Below, piece after piece: positions 1 through 5,276 of a stretch of 5,469 nt of DNA (position 1 is its first letter; the number at the start of each line of letters is the position of its first letter). A program made the translations under genes and the position numbers. Source of the DNA: Chryseobacterium sp. (GTDB lineage: Bacteria > Bacteroidota > Bacteroidia > Flavobacteriales > Weeksellaceae); NCBI GenBank assembly GCA_017989575.1, contig JAGNPP010000183.1:1-5469 (forward strand), given 5' to 3'. The notes below the pieces were generated by a model. The model searched no databases. It was given only the letters and a program-made list of their open reading frames with translations, and was not told where the DNA came from.

Positions 1-206
1 ATATTATTGATATTTCTAACATAGATAAAGACACAATTCTGTTGGCGCTGAATTCTGATTTTAAAGATTTTGAAGATGCATTACAAAATTTTTCTGCTCA
101 AAAAGACAGTCAAATCAACATTATAATTACTCGAAATATTAAAGATTTCAAGTCAAGTAAATTGTCTGTAATGACTCCAGAAATTTTTCTTAAAACTTTG
201 AATTAA
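1..206 (+). CDS. PIN-domain protein, C-terminal part (probable VapC-like toxin RNase)
   Basis: This is an open frame cut by the left edge of the window. It reads from position 3 to a TAA at 204-206, giving 67 visible residues. The visible part matches the C-terminal half of PIN_3-type domains. It has SDFKDFEDALQ (about residues 18-28 of the fragment), then a strand and loop IIITRNIKDF (40-49), then a SVMTPEIFL tail (55-63). In this family the acidic residues of the DFEDA and TRNxKDF motifs help bind the metal ion at the RNase active site, and both motifs are intact here. PIN proteins of this kind are usually toxins that cut RNA and are held in check by an antitoxin encoded just upstream, which is not in the window. 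The gene ends 17 bp before the next gene on the same strand, so co-transcription with the restriction module is possible. The domain call is fairly sure; the toxin role is inferred from the family. Confidence 0.8.
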   Translation, partial: IIDISNIDKDTILLALNSDFKDFEDALQNFSAQKDSQINIIITRNIKDFKSSKLSVMTPEIFLKTLN

Positions 207-223
207 TCTTGCAATTCAAAGTT

Positions 224-838
224 ATGACATTTCTTCAACTAGAATCCGAACTCAAAAAACGACTGGATTTTCCTTACAAATGGGGAAGAAAGCAGTCCGA
301 TGAGTGGGATTTTAAAACAAAATTCATTTATCAAACTAAGGATTTTGAAAGTCTGGAGAATCAATGTAGAGATTTTGATGAAGGTTTGAAAAATTACGCG
401 TTCAATCGCTGGCTGAATTTCTGGTCTGCAAAAGCGGTTGAATATATTTTTACATCCAATCATTTGGTAAAAAAAGAAGAAAATCAGTTTTCTAAGACGG
501 TGGATTTTTATGTTTCAGGAATTCCATTTGATCATAAAAGCAGTGTTTTCCCAAGACAGTTTGGGAAAAGTTTCGATTATGCTGTTGATCACAAAAAAGA
601 ATTGATTGAATGGCTTTACAACAATCAAAGTCAGCAAGGAAGGAAACATCATGCGAACCGGTTGTTCATTATTTTTTATGATGAGAAAAATGGAGAACAC
701 TGGAAATTGAAGACTGAACTTTCTATAATCAAAGAAAAAATCACAGAATATCTCAGCAATTTTTCTGAGGCCAATTTAGTTTCCTTAAATTTGGAATCTC
801 ACGAGATCCTTTCTGATTTGATTTGGATCAAAGCATAA
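224..838 (+). CDS. Putative type II restriction endonuclease, PD-(D/E)XK-like
   Basis: This encodes a 204-residue soluble protein that I cannot assign to a named enzyme. Two things support a restriction endonuclease. First, it sits 3 bp upstream of a DNA adenine methyltransferase gene. Second, residues 92-110 contain TVDFYVSGIPFDHKSSVFP, in which D94 followed nine residues later by D103-H-K105 fits the D...(D/E)xK core of the PD-(D/E)XK nuclease fold. E73 in the preceding helix (AVEYIF) could be a further metal ligand. No signal peptide or membrane segment is visible, and the length suits a small type IIP enzyme. I chose the ATG at 224. A TTG at 209 in the same frame would add five residues (with a V just before the ATG) but offers no better upstream signal. 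No ribosome-binding site is seen, as is usual in Bacteroidota. Sampled GC is about 28-32 percent, lower than in the dehydrogenase downstream. The recognition sequence cannot be told from the sequence. The fold is inferred from one motif plus context. Confidence 0.68.
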   Translation: MTFLQLESELKKRLDFPYKWGRKQSDEWDFKTKFIYQTKDFESLENQCRDFDEGLKNYAFNRWLNFWSAKAVEYIFTSNHLVKKEENQFSKTVDFYVSGIPFDHKSSVFPRQFGKSFDYAVDHKKELIEWLYNNQSQQGRKHHANRLFIIFYDEKNGEHWKLKTELSIIKEKITEYLSNFSEANLVSLNLESHEILSDLIWIKA

Positions 839-841
839 TTC

Positions 842-1840
842 ATGAATTACATCGGTTCCAAAAACAAACTTTCAGATTTCATCAAACAAAGCGTTTATCA
901 AGTTGTTGGTAAAGACTTGAGCAGCAAAACATTTTGCGATCTCTTCGCAGGAACCGGAATTGTCGGACGAAATTTCAAAGCGGAAACCAAAAAAGTTATT
1001 AGCAATGATTTTGAATTTTACAGCTACGTTCTGAATCGAAATTACATCTGGAATCATCAAAATTTCGATTATGAAGACTTGATTAATGAGCTGAATTTAT
1101 TTGAAGGGAAATCTGGTTTTATTTCAGAAGAATATTCTGAAAACGGGAAATCGGAAAGGCTTTACTTCTCGGAAGAAAACGGGAAGAAAATAGATTCGAT
1201 CCGACAGAAAATTGAAGATTGGAAATTGTCTGAAAAAATCAATGAAGATCAATATTATTTCCTGCTTTGTTCACTTTTGGAAGCTGCGGATAAGGTAGCG
1301 AATACAGCCTCTGTTTACGGTGCATTCCTCAAACAAATCAAAAAATCGGCTCACAAAAAGCTGGAATTGGTTCCGTCTCATTTTGAAATCACGGAAAATA
1401 AACACGAGGTTTATAATGAAGATGCGAACGAATTAATAAAAGAAATCGAAGGCGATATTCTTTATCTCGATCCGCCTTACAATGCCCGTCAATATGGCGC
1501 AAACTATCATCTTCTGAATACGATTGCAAAATATGACAGCTTCTCTCCGAAAGGAAAAACAGGACTTCGGGATTATCAAAAATCAAAATATTGTAGTAAG
1601 CCGGAAGTTCTGAAAACCTTTGAAGATCTCATCAAAAACGCGAAATTCCAGCATATTTTCCTAAGTTATAATAATGAGGGATTGATGGCTGAAAGCGATA
1701 TTAGCAACATACTTTCCAAATTCGGGAAATATGATATATTTACAACCGAGTATCAACGTTTCCGTGCGGATAAAGAAGAGAACAGAAATCATAAAGCTTC
1801 GGGAACGACAGAGTATCTTTATTATCTTGAGAAAGAGTGA
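842..1840 (+). CDS. DNA adenine-N6 methyltransferase (D12 class), type II modification enzyme
   Basis: This 332-residue protein has the motif set of D12-class, alpha-group DNA adenine methyltransferases, which move a methyl group from S-adenosylmethionine to N6 of adenine. Motif X is NYIGSKNKL (residues 2-10). Motif I, which binds the cofactor, is DLFAGTGIVG (33-42). Catalytic motif IV is DPPY (210-213), within YLDPPYNARQYGANYHLL. Later come HIFLSYNNEGL (271-281) and a HKASGTTEYLYYL tail (317-329). The stretch between motifs I and IV, about residues 75-200, should hold the target-recognition region, as expected for the alpha order. The length is usual for a complete enzyme and nothing is missing. 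From memory it resembles the enzymes grouped with M.FokI, M.NlaIII and M.HpyI more than housekeeping Dam, but I could not test this. It starts 3 bp after the nuclease gene, so the two are almost surely one transcript and may be translationally coupled. Its job would be to protect host DNA from the neighbouring nuclease. Confidence 0.93.
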   Translation: MNYIGSKNKLSDFIKQSVYQVVGKDLSSKTFCDLFAGTGIVGRNFKAETKKVISNDFEFYSYVLNRNYIWNHQNFDYEDLINELNLFEGKSGFISEEYSENGKSERLYFSEENGKKIDSIRQKIEDWKLSEKINEDQYYFLLCSLLEAADKVANTASVYGAFLKQIKKSAHKKLELVPSHFEITENKHEVYNEDANELIKEIEGDILYLDPPYNARQYGANYHLLNTIAKYDSFSPKGKTGLRDYQKSKYCSKPEVLKTFEDLIKNAKFQHIFLSYNNEGLMAESDISNILSKFGKYDIFTTEYQRFRADKEENRNHKASGTTEYLYYLEKE

Positions 1841-1864
1841 TTAGGTTTTAAGAGTTAGGTTTTA
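1841..1864. repeat. Short direct repeat TTAGGTTTTA x2
   Basis: Two exact 10-bp copies of TTAGGTTTTA lie at 1841-1850 and 1855-1864, separated by AGAG, starting immediately after the methyltransferase stop codon. Each copy contains TAGGTTTT, one base off the Bacteroidota -7 element TAnnTTTG, but no suitably spaced TTG is seen upstream, so I do not call a promoter. It may be a leftover of small intergenic repeats. Confidence 0.6.
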
Positions 1865-1926
1865 GACTTTACTTCAAATCAATATTTAAAAAATTAAAAA
1901 TTATATAAATGAAACCGAAAGGTTTG

Positions 1927-1943
1927 TAATTGATAAACAATTA
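1927..1943. other. Small inverted repeat just upstream of the dehydrogenase start
   Basis: TAATTG (1927-1932) and CAATTA (1938-1943) are perfect inverted arms around ATAAA, ending four bases before the ATG at 1948. It could be an operator half-site pair or a weak hairpin over the start region. The arms are AT-rich and six bases long, so chance is a real alternative. The bases just before it, AAGGTTTG at 1919-1926, differ from TAnnTTTG at the first position only, so a promoter placed here would put the repeat near the transcription start. No good upstream TTG element goes with it. Confidence 0.3.
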
Positions 1944-1947
1944 AAAT

Positions 1948-2838
1948 ATGAAAAACATTGTTGTAATAGGCGCAGGAACTATGGGAAATGGGATTGCCCA
2001 TACTTTTGCTCAGAGTGGATTCCAAGTAAGTTTGGTAGATGTGAAACAGGAAAATCTGGACAGAGCAATCAAAACCATCACCACCAATCTGGACAGAATC
2101 ATAGCCAAAGGAAATCTGACGGAGGAACAAAAAACCAGCACGCTTGGAAACATTACAACATTTACGGATTTGAAAGATGCAGCACCAAGTGCTGACCTCA
2201 TCGTAGAAGCTGCGACAGAAAATTTGGATTTGAAACTAAGAATATTTGGACAGATGGACGAACTTTCGCCAGCCAGTTGTATTCTTGCTACAAATACCTC
2301 ATCCATCTCTATCACGCAAATTGCTGCTGCAACAAAACGTCCGGAAAAAGTCATCGGAATGCACTTTATGAATCCGGTTCCGATTATGAAACTTGTGGAA
2401 ATCATCAAAGGCTACTCGACTTCCAAAGAAACGTTTGACGAGATTTTTGAATTGAGCAAAAAATTAGGAAAAGTTCCAACAGAAGTGAACGATTATCCGG
2501 GATTTGTTGCGAACAGAATCCTGATGCCGATGATCAATGAAGCGATCGAAACACTTTACAATGGCGTTGCAGGCGTGGAAGAAATTGACACCGTGATGAA
2601 ACTCGGAATGGCACATCCAATGGGACCTTTGCAATTGGCAGATTTTATCGGGCTAGATGTTTGTCTTGCGATTCTAAACGTGATGTACGACGGTTTCAAA
2701 AATCCGAAATATGCGCCCAATCCACTTCTTGTGAATATGGTAATGGCTGGCAAAAAAGGTGTGAAATCGGGCGAAGGTTTCTATGATTATTCCGAAAGTA
2801 AAAAAGCGGAGAAAGTTTCGAAAATGTTTTTAAAATAG
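1948..2838 (+). CDS. 3-hydroxyacyl-CoA (3-hydroxybutyryl-CoA) dehydrogenase
   Basis: This 296-residue protein is a complete stand-alone member of the L-3-hydroxyacyl-CoA dehydrogenase family. The enzyme interconverts 3-hydroxyacyl-CoA and 3-ketoacyl-CoA using NAD(P) in the cytoplasm, in fatty-acid beta-oxidation or butanoate metabolism. The N-terminal Rossmann domain starts with VIGAGTMGNGIA (residues 6-17), and D31 at the end of the second strand points to NAD rather than NADP. The catalytic set lines up by spacing with the well-studied human short-chain enzyme: S118 in NTSS, H139 in GMHFMNPVP, E151 in LVEII and N189 in PGFVANR. The C-terminal helical domain carries HPMGPLQLADFIGLD (223-237) and GKKGVKSGEGFYDY near the end. 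The length is typical of Hbd/PaaH-type proteins, with no fused hydratase part as in FadB. Sampled GC is about 43 percent, higher than the left end of the window. A 107-bp gap separates it from the methyltransferase, and it is followed closely by the secreted-protein gene. The symbol (hbd, paaH or fadB2) cannot be chosen from sequence alone. Confidence 0.95.
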   Translation: MKNIVVIGAGTMGNGIAHTFAQSGFQVSLVDVKQENLDRAIKTITTNLDRIIAKGNLTEEQKTSTLGNITTFTDLKDAAPSADLIVEAATENLDLKLRIFGQMDELSPASCILATNTSSISITQIAAATKRPEKVIGMHFMNPVPIMKLVEIIKGYSTSKETFDEIFELSKKLGKVPTEVNDYPGFVANRILMPMINEAIETLYNGVAGVEEIDTVMKLGMAHPMGPLQLADFIGLDVCLAILNVMYDGFKNPKYAPNPLLVNMVMAGKKGVKSGEGFYDYSESKKAEKVSKMFLK

Positions 2839-2844
2839 ATCGAA

Positions 2845-3417
2845 ATGTTTGCAAAAAAGTATTTGTTGTTTTGCCTTTTTCCTACGCTTATTTTTGCGCA
2901 GGAGAAAATACTTTCTGCAGATTTCGACGGAGACAGGATTAATGACAAAGTCTATTTGGATTCCAAAATTGGGGCGGTAGTTTATCAACTTTCTTCTCAG
3001 AAATTCAAAAAAGTGTCGTCTGACCAATTTGAAGATTCGGGGGAAATATTTTTTAACAAAGCTAAAAATGGTTTCCGAGTAAGTCTCAATCAAATGCGGG
3101 CTTCCAACGCTTACCAGTTTCGCTTTGAAAAGGAAACCGGAAAAATGCGACTGATTGGAATGGAACGTTATGAATTTGGTCCTGCCAACAATGATGGAAG
3201 TGGAGAATCCAGCGTGAATCTGCTCACTAATACTTACATCGGCGAATGGAATTATTGGGATAACCACAAAACGGAATTAATCAAAATACCGACTATCAAA
3301 AAGAAAATGGTTTTACCTAAAGCTTATTTTGACAATCTCGGAAATGCTTTTTCAATTTACATAAATAAAGATACAAGCTACTATCTCTCAGAGAAAAAAC
3401 GGCTTTATAAAGAATAA
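2845..3417 (+). CDS. Secreted protein of unknown function with a DxDGDxxxD loop
   Basis: I do not recognise this 190-residue protein by name. It begins with a clear Sec signal peptide: K4-K5, a hydrophobic core YLLFCLFPTLI (residues 6-16) and a likely cut after A18 (IFA|QE). There is no lipobox before a cysteine at the usual place, so it is probably periplasmic or outer-surface rather than a lipoprotein. Right after the cut is ADFDGDRINDKVYLD. Here D26, D28, D30 and D34 form the DxDGDxxxD calcium-binding loop found in EF-hand-like and FG-GAP/VCBS-type repeats. Only one such loop is present. The rest looks beta-rich (KIGAVVYQLS, NAYQFRFEKE), with many aromatic and charged residues. It starts 6 bp after the dehydrogenase stop, so the two are probably one transcript, although no functional link is evident. 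It ends just ahead of a hairpin that may be the terminator. That it is a real gene is well supported; its function is unknown. Confidence 0.85.
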   Translation: MFAKKYLLFCLFPTLIFAQEKILSADFDGDRINDKVYLDSKIGAVVYQLSSQKFKKVSSDQFEDSGEIFFNKAKNGFRVSLNQMRASNAYQFRFEKETGKMRLIGMERYEFGPANNDGSGESSVNLLTNTYIGEWNYWDNHKTELIKIPTIKKKMVLPKAYFDNLGNAFSIYINKDTSYYLSEKKRLYKE

Positions 3418-3450
3418 AATTTCAAATTCGGAATTTCGGATTACGATTTA

Positions 3451-3458
3451 TAACTTTG
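3451..3458 (+). promoter_or_regulatory. Possible -7 promoter element TAACTTTG
   Basis: TAACTTTG matches the Bacteroidota housekeeping -7 consensus TAnnTTTG at every defined base and lies 40 bp before the ATG of the membrane-protein gene. No convincing TTG -33 element is seen; the nearest is TTTCG around 3434. Transcription from here would start inside the hairpin at 3458-3481, which makes the assignment uncertain. Confidence 0.4.
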
Positions 3459-3492
3459 TCAGAATCAGATTTGGTTCTGACATTTTATTTTT
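3458..3492 (+). terminator. Hairpin with T-rich tail, probable terminator
   Basis: GTCAGAATC (3458-3466) pairs with GGTTCTGAC (3473-3481) in a 9-bp stem with one T-G wobble and a six-base loop AGATTT. It is followed by ATTTTATTTTT at 3482-3492. This fits a Rho-independent terminator for the dehydrogenase and secreted-protein transcript. The T-tract is interrupted by A residues and the stem is only moderately GC-rich, so a leader hairpin for the next gene, which starts at 3499, is the alternative. Confidence 0.5.
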
Positions 3493-3498
3493 AAAACT

Positions 3499-4833
3499 AT
3501 GATTTCCTTAAAACTGAAACCAAATTACGAGAGAATTCTGCAAATTTTTCTCATCATTTCTACCTACGTGATGATTATTTTGAGATTCCTTCTCAACGAA
3601 AAAGGACGCGTGAATCCGGATTCCATACGATATATGCGGCAATCTGAGATTTTTCCGATTATAGATAACACCACCGCGCCACTGGGATATCCATTATTCA
3701 TCAAGTTTTTTACCCTTTTTGGAATCGATAATTTTTGGAGCAGCAAACTGATTGGGATTTTAGCCTTCACCGTTCTCTTGATTTTCTCTTACAGGAAGAA
3801 TTTTTACTTTCGGGAACTCGTGATTGCATCGGCACTTTTCAGTTTTGTGAGTATTTTTTCTTTCACGATGAGCGAGGCTTTGACTCTGCCTTTGGTACTT
3901 CTTTTTTTCTACACTGCGCATCAAATTATCAAAAACAAAATCTCTGCTACGAAAGGCGTTTTTGCGTTAAGTCTGATATTCATTTTCCTCATCAATGTCC
4001 GTTACAGTGCGTTGTTTTTCTGCTTGGGAAGTATGGCTTTCGGAGTTCTTAATTTCAGAAAAAAGTACTGGAAAAGTTTTGTGATTTCGGGAATTGTAGG
4101 TTTGGTATTCTATGGTTTGTACAAGATTTTGTTCATCGATTATTTTAATGAAAACTATGTCGATACTTTTCTAGAAATAGGGCTAAAATCTACGCCTACT
4201 CTGCTTTTGGAATTGTATCAAGGTTTGGCAACCACTTTTAATCCGTTCATCCATATTGCAGATCCAAACGGTGGCAACATCAATTACGGAATCTACGGCA
4301 TTGGTGTTTTGACGATTCTGGCAATGGTTTATATTTTCGTTAAAACCACACTTTCGGAGACGGAGAAATTCATCTTGATGATCTCATTTATCACTATCGT
4401 ATTGTCCTATTTTGTGCAGTATTTCTACTCGGTGAATGCGATAGATTACCGATTACTGGCGCCATTTTCTATTGGGATTTGGATGGTGTTTTTTAGAAAA
4501 TTGTTTCAGATTTTTAATAGTTTGACCTACTCGATTGCATTTTTGAGTTTGACGACTGGATTTGCTTTCACATGGCTGTCAAAAGGTGATTATCTTGAGA
4601 ACCGAAAAATCATTACAGAATATCTTGAAAAAGAAAACATCAAAGACGAAACCATCAAGTTCTATCTCAAAAGTGAAGATAGTGGTGATGATATTCAAAC
4701 TGCGGAACTCATCAGCACGGTGAATCCGAAGATATACGTCACCTTCAAAGCGGAAGATACGCTGAAAAAGAGTGTGCTCACGAAGCAAAGAGTGGAGAGA
4801 AAAATCAATATCAAAAAAAATAATTATCAATAG
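3499..4833 (+). CDS. Multi-pass membrane protein, GT-C/ArnT-like glycosyltransferase candidate
   Basis: This 444-residue protein is mostly hydrophobic, with about nine to eleven membrane spans by eye (for example residues 11-32, 83-97, 107-123, 126-142, 153-166, 170-184, 193-211, 264-281, 289-308, 320-336 and 341-360). It ends in a soluble tail of about 80 residues rich in charge. Features seen in GT-C fold, lipid-phosphate-sugar-dependent glycosyltransferases (GT39/ArnT-like) include an acidic motif in the first loop, NPDSIRYM (39-46, with D41 and Y45). Others are GYPLFIKFFTLFG (63-75), SEALTLPL (125-132) and DYRLLAPF (316-323). Such enzymes transfer sugars to lipids, glycans or proteins on the outer side of the inner membrane. 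The substrate cannot be guessed. Two TAG codons in a row end the frame. The gene stands alone, with a possible promoter and hairpin just upstream. That it is a membrane protein is certain; the glycosyltransferase fold is a likely inference, and an O-antigen-polymerase-like protein is the main alternative. Confidence 0.72.
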   Translation: MISLKLKPNYERILQIFLIISTYVMIILRFLLNEKGRVNPDSIRYMRQSEIFPIIDNTTAPLGYPLFIKFFTLFGIDNFWSSKLIGILAFTVLLIFSYRKNFYFRELVIASALFSFVSIFSFTMSEALTLPLVLLFFYTAHQIIKNKISATKGVFALSLIFIFLINVRYSALFFCLGSMAFGVLNFRKKYWKSFVISGIVGLVFYGLYKILFIDYFNENYVDTFLEIGLKSTPTLLLELYQGLATTFNPFIHIADPNGGNINYGIYGIGVLTILAMVYIFVKTTLSETEKFILMISFITIVLSYFVQYFYSVNAIDYRLLAPFSIGIWMVFFRKLFQIFNSLTYSIAFLSLTTGFAFTWLSKGDYLENRKIITEYLEKENIKDETIKFYLKSEDSGDDIQTAELISTVNPKIYVTFKAEDTLKKSVLTKQRVERKINIKKNNYQ

Positions 4834-4852
4834 TAGTTTTCGGGAATTTTTC

Positions 4853-4860
4853 TATCTTTG
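4853..4860 (+). promoter_or_regulatory. Probable promoter -7 element TATCTTTG
   Basis: TATCTTTG is a full match to the Bacteroidota -7 consensus TAnnTTTG, 49 bp before the ATG of the acidic-protein gene. The leader would start near 4867 and run about 43 bases, AT-rich and lacking a Shine-Dalgarno sequence. The -33 TTG element is not evident at the usual spacing. A tiny hairpin, GAGC-AAA-GCTC (4868-4878), would sit at the 5' end of the transcript. Confidence 0.55.
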
Positions 4861-4909
4861 AACCATAGAGCAAAGCTCAGATTTATTTTTAAAATTAAAT
4901 ATTTTACAT

Positions 4910-5152
4910 ATGAAATTACCTAAGTTTTTATTAGCCGACAATTCTGAATTTCCAGAAGATCTTTTTGTAGTTCACACAGAGTATCCACGTTTTATCCTTA
5001 ACGTAGAAGAAGAGGACGTAGAATGGTTGGACGATTTGGAAGGAGATGATGAGGAAACTGTAGCAAACGAGGCTACAAAAGTGGTGGAAGAAGCCTTCAA
5101 ATGGTGTGATGAAGAACTTGCAAAATACGACGACGAGGAAGACGAAGAATAA
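4910..5152 (+). CDS. Small highly acidic protein of unknown function
   Basis: This is an 80-residue cytoplasmic protein with 30 Asp/Glu against 6 Lys/Arg, a net charge near -24. The first 30 residues are mixed and hydrophobic (KFLLADNSEFPEDLFVVHTE, then YPRFILNV), which suggests a small folded core. After that come acidic blocks around residues 33-49 and a helix-like stretch ANEATKVVEEAFKWCDEELA (52-71). The end is almost wholly acidic (74-80). No signal peptide or metal-site motif is seen, apart from a lone cysteine, C66. I recall similar small acidic hypothetical proteins in other flavobacteria but know no function. The gene has its own likely promoter (TATCTTTG) and a textbook terminator 1 bp after the stop, so it appears to be a single-gene unit, probably well expressed. 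A protein-binding partner or nucleic-acid mimic role is conceivable from charge alone but unproven. Confidence 0.85.
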   Translation: MKLPKFLLADNSEFPEDLFVVHTEYPRFILNVEEEDVEWLDDLEGDDEETVANEATKVVEEAFKWCDEELAKYDDEEDEE

Positions 5153-5153
5153 C

Positions 5154-5187
5154 AAAAAAGGAACTCAAAACTGAGTTCCTTTTTTTT
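5154..5187. terminator. Strong Rho-independent terminator, likely bidirectional
   Basis: GGAACTCA (5160-5167) and TGAGTTCC (5172-5179) form a perfect 8-bp stem around AAAC. It is preceded by six A (5154-5159) and followed by eight T (5180-5187), so the stem can extend through A-T pairs. It begins 1 bp after the acidic-protein stop codon. Because the flank is A-rich on one side and T-rich on the other, it also works on the minus strand and can end the transcript of the converging META-domain gene. Confidence 0.93.
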
Positions 5188-5238
5188 ATGTCTTTTTTCG
5201 ACGACAAAAATTTTTTATTAACGATTCGTCTAAATCAA

Positions 5239-5267
5239 TTGTGAAAATATGAGAATAGATTTCACAA
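5239..5267. other. Hairpin downstream of the META-domain gene
   Basis: TTGTGAAA (5239-5246) and TTTCACAA (5260-5267) are perfect 8-bp inverted arms separated by 13 bases. Inside them, TAT (5248-5250) and ATA (5255-5257) can pair around GAGA. It lies 9 bp past the stop of the minus-strand gene, so it may protect or help end that mRNA. No strong T-tract follows on the minus strand, so on its own it is a poor Rho-independent terminator. Confidence 0.45.
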
Positions 5268-5276
5268 AAAATTAAA

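Noticed and set aside
209..223. TTG at 209 as the start of the putative nuclease
   Set aside because: It would add only five residues, lies 2 bp after the PIN stop codon, and has no ribosome-binding signal. The ATG at 224 is the simpler start, although TTG is not excluded.
842..1840. Reading the methyltransferase as housekeeping Dam
   Set aside because: It is longer than typical Dam, its DPPY context (YLDPPYNARQYGANYHLL) differs from what I know of Dam, and it is paired 3 bp downstream of a nuclease-like gene, which fits a type II modification enzyme better.
2010..2408. A 132-codon minus-strand open frame opposite the dehydrogenase
   Set aside because: The plus-strand protein has every family motif; the antisense product shows no recognisable pattern and no start context.
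2845..2901. Lipoprotein signal for the secreted protein, because of Cys10
   Set aside because: The cysteine sits in the middle of the hydrophobic core (LLFC) without the L-A/S-G/A-C pattern; cleavage after A18 by signal peptidase I is more likely.
2830..3267. A 145-codon minus-strand open frame opposite the secreted-protein gene
   Set aside because: The plus-strand frame has a clean signal peptide and calcium-type loop and fits the operon spacing; the antisense product has neither.
3735..4052. A 105-codon plus-strand open frame inside the membrane-protein gene
   Set aside because: It lies wholly within a clear membrane-protein gene in another frame, and its translation is rich in Cys, Phe and His with no domain pattern. 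It is a by-product of the real gene.
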